NCBI GenBank assembly: GCA_000434035.1
Contig: FR893524.1
Span: 271,673-307,808 of the forward strand
Reading direction: 5' to 3'
DNA: 36,136 bases
DNA from: Clostridium sp. CAG:452
GTDB taxonomy: Bacteria; Bacillota; Clostridia; TANB77; CAG-508
The position numbers and the translations under genes are program-made. This document shows, piece after piece, positions 25,630 to 32,854 of this stretch. How positions within the stretch are numbered: position 1 is the stretch's first letter; each line of letters starts with the position of its first letter. The notes under the pieces were generated by a model that searched no databases, was not told where the DNA came from, and worked only from the letters and a program-made list of their open reading frames with translations.

Positions 25630-25653
25630 AAAGAGAACTTATAAGTTCTCTTT
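25630..25653. terminator. Bidirectional terminator, rho and DUF2726 gene
   Basis: A perfect 24-base palindrome (AAAGAGAACTTA/TAAGTTCTCTTT). A T-rich run follows on the plus strand and TTTATTTATT on the minus. The stop codon of the minus-strand gene lies inside it. Confidence 0.85.
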
Positions 25654-26133
25654 GATTTTTTGTTCTAATTCTTCCATATTGTAATAATTTTGTACAGGTA
25701 TTCTTAAAAGTTTAATATCTAAATCTTTAAACAATTTATTTATAAAATTATCTCGTTCAATTCTTTTAGCTTGGTTATGTGTATTATCGTCTAATTCTAT
25801 ACATAGTAGTATTTTACAATTCTCTTGTGTAATAACAAAATCTATACTTTTACTTTTAATTTTATTAAAATCTTTAAAATCATCACTTTTTAGTAATTGA
25901 TATAATGAAACTTGGCAGAATAGGGAATAGCCTAAGTTATCAGTTATTTGTTTTAATATTCTATAAAATTTAAGTTCATTTTTACTTAGCAAATATTCCT
26001 TTTTCTTATATTTATCACTATAATCAGTTGTTTGTTGTTCGTTAGTAGTATTGTTTTCTTTATTTTTATTATCTAAAAATTTTTCAGCTATCATAATAAG
26101 TATAACTAATATTAATATTATTGTAAGATACAT
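25639..26133 (-). CDS. Membrane-anchored DUF2726 protein (nuclease-like fold)
   Basis: A 164-residue protein. Residues 1-18 form a membrane anchor (MYLTIILILVILIMIAEKFL), followed by an Asn/Thr/Lys linker. The rest is a DUF2726 domain: YLLSKNELKFYRILKQI, YSLFCQVSLYQLLK, KSIDFVITQENCKILLCIEL, DDNTHNQAKRIERDNFINKL, LRIPVQNYY. DUF2726 has a restriction-endonuclease-like core; Asp in SIDFV and Glu in IELDD occupy PD-(D/E)XK positions, so nuclease activity is possible but unproven. ATG 26133 is chosen because GAGGTG lies just upstream and overlaps an alternative GTG at 26142. Codon use is native, without CGG. Confidence 0.75.
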   Translation of the reverse strand: MYLTIILILVILIMIAEKFLDNKNKENNTTNEQQTTDYSDKYKKKEYLLSKNELKFYRILKQITDNLGYSLFCQVSLYQLLKSDDFKDFNKIKSKSIDFVITQENCKILLCIELDDNTHNQAKRIERDNFINKLFKDLDIKLLRIPVQNYYNMEELEQKIKENL

Positions 26134-27046
26134 ATTAATCACCTCATATCCAAATTATACCATATTTGAGGAATTGTGTAAACGTGCTTATAAAACTCTT
26201 TAACATATGATAGAGTAGAGAAGCATTGCAACTCAAATTATATAATTTTATTGCAGATATAACATTGCGCAAAATCAAAGTTTTGTGCAAATAAGGGTAG
26301 GAGATTTTTGATTTTTTCTAAAAAGGCTCCTATCTTGCTATTTTAGACGGTTTTATCTGTTTGGCCTTATATTTTTATTAATGTAACTTTATTACTTCTT
26401 TTATAAAACTCTTTAAAACCAATTCTGGTGAATCAAAATTTTAGGAAATTTATTATCTCTATATAAATTTTGAATTCTTATAATTTATTATTACAATTTT
26501 TATATTATTTTATATAATTTTTTCAAAAATCTCTAAACTGTTCATATATCAATATTTTACTCGTTTTTTCAACAACAAACTATATGTCTAAAAAATAAAA
26601 ACGGCTTAAAATCGATTCTGGCAAGCCATTAATTTGCTGTAATTGTTCAAGTTACACTTTCACAAACAGCAACTAAGTTGTGCGTCGTTTTTTGCCACTT
26701 TTCAGTGGCTTTATAAACCCCTATAAAAATCAACATTTTATATCATTCTCAAAATAACTTATGTAATTTCTGTTTTCTACAATTAATTATAAACGATTAA
26801 CTTATTATCTTTAACATTAAAATGTCTTAAAAGCGATTTTAGAGTGTTTGATAATTAAAATATTATATATAATCAGTATAATAAAAAATTAAATTAAAAT
26901 TTATAAAATTTAACTTTGCACAAAATTATTTAAAATTTAATTTAATAAGTTTTTATACTAAATTCATATATTTTAATTTTTATGATAATGTTTAATAGGC
27001 TAGCCTCCTATTTCGCTTTGCTTCTTCGCTTGTTTTATATGAATAA
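26134..27046. other. Gene-free 0.9 kb AT-rich stretch
   Basis: No reading frame with a ribosome binding site was found on either strand. The stretch contains several hairpins (see 26265-26332), a GCCACT-tttc-AGTGGC hairpin at 26694-26709, and a repeated 15-base word TATAAAACTCTTTAA (near 26190 and 26402). It also has two related phrases, AAACCAATTCTGGTGA and AAATCGATTCTGGCAA (near 26417 and 26609). It marks the junction between housekeeping and accessory DNA and could be a decayed insertion or a structured RNA locus. Confidence 0.5.
26265..26332. other. Tandem hairpins, possible structured RNA
   Basis: TTGCGCAAAA (26265-26274) pairs with TTTTGTGCAA (26281-26290) with one G-T. Eight bases later TAGGAG plus TTTTT (26298-26308) pairs with AAAAA-gg-CTCCTA (up to 26332). 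No promoter is evident. Confidence 0.3.
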
Positions 27047-27066
27047 GGAGTAGCAATTGCTACTCC
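27047..27066 (-). terminator. Terminator of the DUF7192-like gene
   Basis: A perfect 20-base palindrome GGAGTAGCAATTGCTACTCC, nine bases after the stop codon at 27075. On the minus strand TTATTCATAT follows. Confidence 0.65.
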
Positions 27067-27074
27067 CTATTACC

Positions 27075-27875
27075 TTAAAAATTGAAACAATCTTGAAGAT
27101 TTTCGAATATCAAGAATTCTCTCCAATCCGTGACAATATCGTGTCCAGCTATTCCAATTTCGCTCGGTTGTGGTATTACAATATCAAATTTGCCTGTCGA
27201 AAAAGCTTTTTTTATAAAGTCATACTCGCAAGGATAACCATAATTTTGATTCCAACCTTCTTTTTTAAAGTTGGAACTTTCCATAACGCGAAAGACTAAC
27301 CTTCTAAAGAATGAGGGATTACAAAAAGCAAAATATGCTTTTCTGATATCCAGATGCTCTTGAACACTTTTCAAGTTGACTACTATACAGCTAATTTCAT
27401 CCTCATAATAACTCAAGGAAAATGTCTTCAAATTAACTTTGTATCCATTTCTCTCTAATTCATTAACGAGGTTTTGAATTATAACGCCTCTGTTAATAAC
27501 AGCTCCTTTTGTGGTTTCCCAACGATAAGATAAATTCACCAAAATATTTATTGGTTTTTCCTTACTTCTGGAAAGAAGAGTTAATTTATCTCCTCTATAA
27601 TCCAAAGTTCTCTTAAGTGATTTGAAAAAGTCAAACCCCTCGTGCCAACCATCACTACAAAAGTCAATTGCTTGTTTGAGACTCTTTGTCTGATACCATC
27701 CTCCACCATTAACATTCTTATCATTTCCTTCACTACCAATGCTTTTTACAATATGTTCAGGAAAGATTCTAGTATTTATTTCAGCCTTCCGTACATATTC
27801 GCAAAGATCCAATGGGTTCTTAAAGTTAAAAGCATAAATGGTGTAATTTCCCCAGCGGTCAATAAATTTTTTCAT
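27075..27875 (-). CDS. DUF7192-like hypothetical protein
   Basis: A 266-residue soluble protein. SLKQAIDFCSDGWHEGFDFF (about residues 65-85), then INILVNLSYRWETTKGAVIN, RGVIIQNLVNELERNGYKVN and KAYFAFCNPSFFRRLVFRVM recall the phage and bacterial DUF7192 family (a GW.eG helix, then an RG...L..L...GY.V core). I matched this from memory, so it needs a profile search. No catalytic residue is evident. ATG 27875 is chosen because AAAGGA precedes it by ten bases; an upstream GTG lies before that site. Codon use is less AT-skewed than the housekeeping genes, with in-frame CGG at Arg29. A perfect consensus promoter and its own hairpin terminator make it an independent unit next to the kinase cassette. 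Confidence 0.65.
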   Translation of the reverse strand: MKKFIDRWGNYTIYAFNFKNPLDLCEYVRKAEINTRIFPEHIVKSIGSEGNDKNVNGGGWYQTKSLKQAIDFCSDGWHEGFDFFKSLKRTLDYRGDKLTLLSRSKEKPINILVNLSYRWETTKGAVINRGVIIQNLVNELERNGYKVNLKTFSLSYYEDEISCIVVNLKSVQEHLDIRKAYFAFCNPSFFRRLVFRVMESSNFKKEGWNQNYGYPCEYDFIKKAFSTGKFDIVIPQPSEIGIAGHDIVTDWREFLIFENLQDCFNF

Positions 27876-27938
27876 AAAGCATGTTCCTTTCACATTTTTA
27901 ATATTGAATACCTTTTATAAAAAAACATTATATTACTT

Positions 27939-27967
27939 ATTATATTACATTTTACATAAAATGTCAA
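27939..27967 (-). promoter_or_regulatory. Perfect sigma-A consensus promoter for the DUF7192-like gene
   Basis: On the minus strand, TTGACA (27967-27962), 17 bases, TATAAT (27944-27939). Confidence 0.85.
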
Positions 27968-27972
27968 TTTTA

Positions 27973-28008
27973 AAAGGAAACTGATTAAAAACTCAATCAG
28001 TTTCCTTT
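27973..28008 (-). terminator. Terminator of the 28013 membrane-protein gene
   Basis: A perfect 14-bp stem AAAGGAAACTGATT/AATCAGTTTCCTTT (27973-27986 with 27995-28008), with TTTTAAAATT following on the minus strand. Confidence 0.8.
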
Positions 28009-28012
28009 ATAA

Positions 28013-28570
28013 CTATTTTGTTGTTACATTAAAGACAATCAACGCTATAACTATTGCTATTGCAAGAATTCCAAAAGTTAAAATCTGAAATTCGTAAGAA
28101 TAGAAAAAGTCGATTACCCAATACTTTACCTTTTTTGCTTTTAAAGCAAAGTCGGACTCTTTATATTTTTTTGGTTTGTACATCTTCTTGAGTGCTTTGT
28201 TTTTACGCTTTTCCTCCTTCTTCTCAATTCTTTTTTGGGAATATTCATTACTTTTAACCTTTAAATAAGCAATTTTACTTTTTAATTTAAAAATAATATT
28301 GAAGAAAGATTGCTTCACTTTCGAAAATTTAGCATCGATTTTTGGCTTGTATTTCTGTGCGTAATCAATTTTAAATTGTTCAAATTTATTTTTTGCTATA
28401 GGAATTAATTTTTTTATTCCAATAGCAATAAAATAAACCAATTGTGAAATAGCTATAAGTATAGTCTTACATACAAATACAAATCCTCTAACCAATAAAC
28501 TTAAAAGATTCCAAATCAAAAACCATTTGAATACATCAGCCCAAAAGTTATCATTCCGTTGGTCTCTCAT
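28013..28570 (-). CDS. Membrane protein with basic coiled-coil middle
   Basis: A 185-residue protein of unknown function. Two hydrophobic stretches near residues 10-50 (FKWFLIWNLLSLLVRGFVFV, then ILIAISQLVYFIAIGI) are followed by about 100 very basic, helical residues (KRIEKKEEKRKNKALKKMYK). A final membrane segment follows (ILTFGILAIAIVIALIVF) with a four-residue tail. The basic middle would face the cytoplasm and could bind nucleic acid or acidic lipids. ATG 28570 follows AGAGGTG with good spacing. In-frame CGG occurs at codon 5. It lies between the kinase-like gene and the DUF7192-like gene but has its own terminators on both sides. Confidence 0.7.
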   Translation of the reverse strand: MRDQRNDNFWADVFKWFLIWNLLSLLVRGFVFVCKTILIAISQLVYFIAIGIKKLIPIAKNKFEQFKIDYAQKYKPKIDAKFSKVKQSFFNIIFKLKSKIAYLKVKSNEYSQKRIEKKEEKRKNKALKKMYKPKKYKESDFALKAKKVKYWVIDFFYSYEFQILTFGILAIAIVIALIVFNVTTK

Positions 28571-28607
28571 TTTGTTCACCTCTTTTAAAATAGTATTAGT
28601 TTTAAAA

Positions 28608-28638
28608 TTTAAGGTGCTACAAAAAGTAGCACCTTAAA
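28608..28638 (-). terminator. Terminator of the kinase-like gene
   Basis: A perfect 13-bp stem TTTAAGGTGCTAC/GTAGCACCTTAAA (28608-28620 with 28626-28638), with TTTTAAAAC following on the minus strand. Confidence 0.8.
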
Positions 28639-28652
28639 CCCATACTGTAAAC

Positions 28653-30620
28653 CTAGCTCAAACTGATTTTATAAACCTGATCACTGTTTTGTACATACAA
28701 GTATGTACGTCTTTCATAGGAATTGTACTGAATCACAATTCTGGAATTAGGATTAACAACTCCAATATGTTTTTCAGTTACGGTCGATTTTTCGATGGTC
28801 GGACCAGTCTTTAAGAAAAGTATTCTCTTCTCAGCTGGAATAACCAGCATTGAGTTGTTGAAAATGCAGTTTCTCAAGTTAAGTCCGCCAAAGGAGAAAG
28901 ATTGAAACTTCTGCTTAACCTTGTTGCTTTTGCTGATAATATAAACCTTGTAAGCTTTTTCTGCAGTTAGTGTTACAACACACCAACTTTGACTTACATG
29001 GTCATACTTGATTGCTTTAGGAAATTCCTTGATAAGTTGCCGAATTTCTTTCCCGTTTACGATGATATTCAAATGCCCAGCATTGTTAATGCTACACATA
29101 CAATATTCACCACGTTCATTAATTTCATAAATGAACGGATCGGTGATAGTAGCGACCACTTTTGTGGAACAAGCATTCTCTGTCATATAAACGTCAATCA
29201 ATTCTTTTCTGCCTTTCAGGTAAAAGAGGTGATCACCTACGGCCAGCATTTTAGAGCTTAACTTAAGAAGCAAAGTTGAGAACAACTTCTTTCCTTTATT
29301 GTTAAAAATCTCAAGTTCGCAAGCCGGATCTTTGGAATTTCGACATCTTTTCATCTTTTCGCTGAAAGAACATCTGCCATAAAGTTCATTGAATTTTCCA
29401 AACAGTGTATTGAAGAACTGTTTGATTTTGCTAATTCTGCTCACTTTTACGACAAGCCCTCTTTCAGTAAAGCAAACATCATCAGTTCTAGAATTTACTG
29501 ATGCCTTTTCAAGTCGTCCATTTTCTTTCAAGTGAATTGCATTGGTATCATAATCAAGAATTGTAGAAAAGTTCACAACTTTGCGTACCTGCTTTTGAGC
29601 AAACACACGATTTCTCTTATACGAGATATTGTCAACATTATAATTCCTGAACTCATTCAATGCATCACTATCCTGATAAGCACGACAGCAAGGACACTTG
29701 GAATATCTAGAAGAGTTGTAGTACTGATGCCTTCTGCATTTTTTGAGGTCTTTTGCCTGATTTTCAAGCGACGCTAAGATATTAAATCTTGCATTTCCTT
29801 CTAAAATTCTCAAAAAATCATTTTGCAATCCTTCAGACATCCAAGCAACATGTTCCATTCTAAAATCATCAAGATTTTTTAAATCATGATTACCTAAGAT
29901 TGAAATATGATTTAATGCTCTTAATTGTCTATTGTACCTTCTTACAAGAGGAAAAGTACCATCGTATGGATTAAACCCTACAAGCATTTCAAAGATGACA
30001 ACTGCTAAAGAATAGCAGTCAGACTTCTGAGTATAACCCTTAATTGTTAATCCATTTGATTCGATAACACTTACTTTAGGGTCAACATATTCAGGTTTAC
30101 CAGCCTTATCGGCTTCGATAAAAATGCCATTACATTTTAATCCCCAAGTATCCGTATCGCACACATAAATCTTACCATCCTTTGTCAAAAACTGATCAGG
30201 ATGAAGATCTCCGAAAACAATACCAGCATTATGGAGATCATTAATGAATCTCGCTAATTCGCAAGCAATTTCAAGATTTTTCTTCCAATCATCTTTGCGT
30301 TTTCTTGCCTTAATTTGTAATTCTCTAACACTTGTCGCATTAGAGATTTTAGGCATTACATAACCAACACATTTACCTTTGCACCTGATAACTGTTTCAG
30401 GTAATGCTGCTGTTGGAAAACGATGTTTGTACTTCATTAATTCGTTGATTTTCGCTTCTTTTGCCCGTCCATCAAAATTCGATCCTTCACAGGAAAAAAT
30501 TTTGATGACCTTATTGTTTTTGTTGTCGAAAAAGACACTAGCTTGGTTACCGATAATTCCTTCACCAAAGCTATCAGTAAATTTATCAAGCTCATATTTG
30601 TTGCTAAAATTGTAGTTCAT
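28653..30620 (-). CDS. Ser/Thr-kinase-like protein with zinc ribbon and beta-rich tail
   Basis: 655 residues in three parts. (1) A eukaryotic-type protein kinase domain, about 1-285: glycine loop GEGIIGNQASVFF, Lys40 in VIKIF, the catalytic loop FGDLHPDQFL with Asp138 (Gln143 where Asn is usual), CDTDTWG (155-160) for DFG, and KSDCYSLAVVIFEMLVGFNP as subdomain IX. (2) A zinc ribbon C295-x2-H298-x10-C309-x2-C312. This kinase-ribbon order resembles kinases of the TerY-P/VWA-PP2C-kinase type associated with stress and phage conflict. (3) About 340 residues of repeated beta-strands, possibly a propeller sensor. No membrane segment. Start is ATG 30620 after AGGAGG. In-frame CGG occurs at codon 52 and at 29042-29040. 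It has its own promoter with leader hairpins. No VWA or PP2C partner was seen. Confidence 0.8.
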   Translation of the reverse strand: MNYNFSNKYELDKFTDSFGEGIIGNQASVFFDNKNNKVIKIFSCEGSNFDGRAKEAKINELMKYKHRFPTAALPETVIRCKGKCVGYVMPKISNATSVRELQIKARKRKDDWKKNLEIACELARFINDLHNAGIVFGDLHPDQFLTKDGKIYVCDTDTWGLKCNGIFIEADKAGKPEYVDPKVSVIESNGLTIKGYTQKSDCYSLAVVIFEMLVGFNPYDGTFPLVRRYNRQLRALNHISILGNHDLKNLDDFRMEHVAWMSEGLQNDFLRILEGNARFNILASLENQAKDLKKCRRHQYYNSSRYSKCPCCRAYQDSDALNEFRNYNVDNISYKRNRVFAQKQVRKVVNFSTILDYDTNAIHLKENGRLEKASVNSRTDDVCFTERGLVVKVSRISKIKQFFNTLFGKFNELYGRCSFSEKMKRCRNSKDPACELEIFNNKGKKLFSTLLLKLSSKMLAVGDHLFYLKGRKELIDVYMTENACSTKVVATITDPFIYEINERGEYCMCSINNAGHLNIIVNGKEIRQLIKEFPKAIKYDHVSQSWCVVTLTAEKAYKVYIISKSNKVKQKFQSFSFGGLNLRNCIFNNSMLVIPAEKRILFLKTGPTIEKSTVTEKHIGVVNPNSRIVIQYNSYERRTYLYVQNSDQVYKISLS

Positions 30621-30666
30621 AAAGATACCTCCTAATAATAGACTTAGGTTTTGTTTACAGTATGTT

Positions 30667-30734
30667 GGTAGCTTACTACCGTTTTGTCAAAGTCCTTAGT
30701 TAAGAATTTTGAAAATCCTGAAAATCCCTTAACT
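30667..30734 (-). promoter_or_regulatory. Two hairpins in the kinase mRNA leader
   Basis: AGTTAAG/CTTAACT (30734-30728 with 30704-30698) would start at or next to the predicted transcription start. A second hairpin, GGTAG-taag-CTACC, covers 30680-30667. The 10-base word GTTTTGTCAA (plus strand) appears at 30681-30690 and again in the -35 region at 30761-30770. Confidence 0.45.
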
Positions 30735-30741
30735 GTAGCAT

Positions 30742-30770
30742 ATTTTATCATTTTTTCCAAGTTTTGTCAA
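30742..30770 (-). promoter_or_regulatory. Sigma-A promoter for the kinase-like gene
   Basis: On the minus strand, TTGACA (30770-30765), 17 bases, TAAAAT (30747-30742). The leader is about 115 bases. Confidence 0.8.
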
Positions 30771-30832
30771 TATTATGTGAACAATTTTAGAATTAATCTA
30801 CTATTAACGAATCTATTATTTTGCATTTAAAA

Positions 30833-30858
30833 ATGAGAACTCAAATATGAGTTCTCAT
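30833..30858 (-). terminator. Terminator of the metalloprotease gene
   Basis: A perfect 11-bp stem ATGAGAACTCA/TGAGTTCTCAT (30833-30843 with 30848-30858), ten bases after the stop codon. TTTAAATG follows. Confidence 0.75.
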
Positions 30859-30867
30859 CTGCTTATT

Positions 30868-31890
30868 TTACTTCCATTTCATTACTACACTGTTTATGAC
30901 ATTATAGCTCTCTGGTGCATATATTTGCAAAACATTTGGTTTAGCCATATAAAACGCAAATATATCTGCAAAATACTCTACACTATTTGAAATTCCATAG
31001 TTATATTCTTCGGTTGAATCATATAGACTTTTAACAGCCATTCTTTCTTTTTTATAAGCTGATGTGAAAGTTCTTCTATGACTTATGAAAAACTCTTTAG
31101 AATCTAAATAGTGTCCAAATTCATGCCAGACAGTCTTACTTAATTCCGGAGATGAACTTCTGATAAATATTTTACTATCAAAACTCGAACAAAGTCCATA
31201 GGTAGAGTCTTTTAAAAGTTTTTCGTTAGAAATCCTTATCTTCCATCCTTCTTTTAGGAATCGTTGCTGTAATTTTTGAGGTAAAGATTTAAATGCTTTG
31301 TCAGTCATCTCAATCTGCTCATCAATAACATCAACACCAACCTCAATATAGTTTGGAATATAGATAATATTTCTATCGAAAATTTGACCATATACCCACT
31401 TCTTCACATACTGATAAGATTCATCAATTTGCAAAATTGAATTGTTTCCATTAGTTTCAATTACAAATGAAAATAATTCAGCGAAAATTGCATCTTGAGT
31501 AGAAGAAATGTTTCCTCTAAATCTTAAGAATAATTTTAGTTCGCGTTCATTCCGGTTAATTAATTGGGTAAATGTAGAAGATTCTTTTATTTGAGCATAT
31601 TCCATACTAACATAATATGCAAATGCAACATATATTATATTTGAATGAATGTCCAATGTTCCTACATTTAACCACATCTGTCGTTCATTACCATCAGCAT
31701 AAAACTTTCCTAATATTCCTCCAAATTCTTGAGGCATTTTGTCTGTTAAGACTATTTGCCAATTGTCTTGCACAAATCTTTTCTTCCAAAAATTTGGTAC
31801 TCTTTTTAGTTGCTTTATTATTTCTTCAATTTTCTTGTTGCTTATACTATTAGACCGAAGTAGAGGTGATTTTTTTTCGATAATATTCAT
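30868..31890 (-). CDS. Anthrax-lethal-factor-like (ATLF) metalloprotease with dead duplicate
   Basis: 340 residues, no signal peptide. The C-terminal half (about 190-340) is an ATLF-type gluzincin. The zinc site is W-HEFGH (His256, Glu257, His260) and the third ligand is Glu305 in SVEYFADIFAFYM, 45 residues after His260. That is the spacing I recall for anthrax lethal factor. The N-terminal half (about 15-150) is a second copy of the same fold: VPNFWKKRFVQDNWQIVLT matches LPQKLQQRFLKEGWKIRIS, and DAIFAELFSFVI matches VEYFADIFAFYM. In that copy HEFGH is replaced by VAFAY and the Glu by Ala, so it cannot bind zinc. Target unknown. Start is ATG 31890 after GGGAGG. Strong promoter, own terminator, in-frame CGG at codons 12 and 113. 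Confidence 0.85.
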   Translation of the reverse strand: MNIIEKKSPLLRSNSISNKKIEEIIKQLKRVPNFWKKRFVQDNWQIVLTDKMPQEFGGILGKFYADGNERQMWLNVGTLDIHSNIIYVAFAYYVSMEYAQIKESSTFTQLINRNERELKLFLRFRGNISSTQDAIFAELFSFVIETNGNNSILQIDESYQYVKKWVYGQIFDRNIIYIPNYIEVGVDVIDEQIEMTDKAFKSLPQKLQQRFLKEGWKIRISNEKLLKDSTYGLCSSFDSKIFIRSSSPELSKTVWHEFGHYLDSKEFFISHRRTFTSAYKKERMAVKSLYDSTEEYNYGISNSVEYFADIFAFYMAKPNVLQIYAPESYNVINSVVMKWK

Positions 31891-31939
31891 AATGTAATCC
31901 TCCCTGTTTAAAAATAAGTTTTTAAAAATTTATATGAAT

Positions 31940-31968
31940 ATAATATCACTTTCATAGTATTATGTCAA
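31940..31968 (-). promoter_or_regulatory. Sigma-A promoter for the metalloprotease gene
   Basis: On the minus strand, TTGACA (31968-31963), 17 bases, TATTAT (31945-31940). Confidence 0.8.
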
Positions 31969-32005
31969 GTTGGATATATTGAAAATGAAATGAAATTCAT
32001 TCTAT

Positions 32006-32596
32006 TTATCTTTCCTCTTCACTTTTTACTTGTTCCAAACATCTTGTTACATTATCATAATATACCGTTTTACCGTCATTTAGCCTTAACAAACACCCAT
32101 TACCATAGTAAGATGCTCCACAATCTATTATAGCATAAGAATTATGAATAGCAATTTTATTATCATCCGTAGGTGTATGTCCTATTATAGTAAACATTTT
32201 TTCTTTACCTATATCTTCTTCTTTCCATTTTTCACTTATATTATTATTCTTGTCGTTATCAACTCTTGCCCAAACACAATTATATAAATCATCTTCTCTA
32301 CCTTCTATTAGATATTCCTCCACTGTTTCTTTTTTCTTGTCGGTATTTTTATCAGCTTTAGCATGAACTAAATACAAGTTTTCATCGTTTATATTAATTT
32401 CAGTATGTACTGTAGATTTTAATAATAATTCTTTTACAAGATATAACAAATCTTGTCCACAGCATCTAACTTCGTCTGGTGTAATATTACCTTCCAAACC
32501 TTTCGGAGTTTCAATTACCTCTTCAGGTTCCAAAATATCCTCATCAGAGTTCAGATATTTTTCCAAATCTTCAATCCATTGATAGCTGTTTTCCAT
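32006..32596 (-). CDS. Stand-alone C-terminal half of a metallophosphatase
   Basis: 196 residues. The first 50 are acidic (NSDEDILEPEEVIETPKG). The rest matches the C-terminal half of the PPP-type phosphatase domain encoded by the next gene: YLVHAKADKN, FTIIGHTPTDDNKI and IIDCGASYYGNGCLLRL against HLVHAKSIQD, FTVIGHSPTADNKV and DIDCGGGYHYCSLINL. The N-terminal metal-binding motifs (DxH, GDxxDRG, GNHE) are missing although the gene has a good start (ATG 32596, AAAGGAAG) and a strong promoter. It therefore seems intact as a half-domain rather than simply decayed. It is unlikely to be catalytic alone and may bind nucleotide, peptide or its full-length neighbour. Confidence 0.75.
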   Translation of the reverse strand: MENSYQWIEDLEKYLNSDEDILEPEEVIETPKGLEGNITPDEVRCCGQDLLYLVKELLLKSTVHTEININDENLYLVHAKADKNTDKKKETVEEYLIEGREDDLYNCVWARVDNDKNNNISEKWKEEDIGKEKMFTIIGHTPTDDNKIAIHNSYAIIDCGASYYGNGCLLRLNDGKTVYYDNVTRCLEQVKSEEER

Positions 32597-32695
32597 AACA
32601 ATATCTTCCTTTCTTTAAGTAAAAATTTATTGGTTTGTCTGTTTTGGAATTACTTCTACTTGACTAGGGTACAACTATATTCAATTGTCTATTAT

Positions 32696-32724
32696 ATTAT
32701 ACCATTTACATAGAGTTTTTTCAA
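32696..32724 (-). promoter_or_regulatory. Sigma-A promoter for the half-phosphatase gene
   Basis: On the minus strand, TTGAAA (32724-32719), 17 bases, TATAAT (32701-32696), about 100 bases before the start codon. Confidence 0.75.
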
Positions 32725-32812
32725 TACTATTTAATTCATTTCTTAGTTTCGCTATCATTCATTTAACTCATATAAATTCAGAAATAATAATATAATTCAT
32801 TATCTTCTATCA

Positions 32813-32845
32813 AAAAATAAGATTTGAAAATCAAATCTTATTTTT
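32813..32845. terminator. Terminator of the giant phosphatase gene
   Basis: A perfect 15-bp stem (32813-32827 with 32831-32845) and an AAA loop; the arms end in A5/T5. Ten bases after the stop codon at 32855. Confidence 0.85.
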
Positions 32846-32854
32846 CCCTACTCC

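Noticed and set aside
26134..27046. CRISPR array or tRNA cluster
   Set aside because: No regularly spaced repeats and no cloverleaf with a CCA-adjacent acceptor stem could be drawn.
28653..30620. Calling the kinase region a complete VWA-PP2C-kinase tellurium-type triad
   Set aside because: Only the kinase with its zinc ribbon is present; no VWA or PP2C gene is visible in the window.
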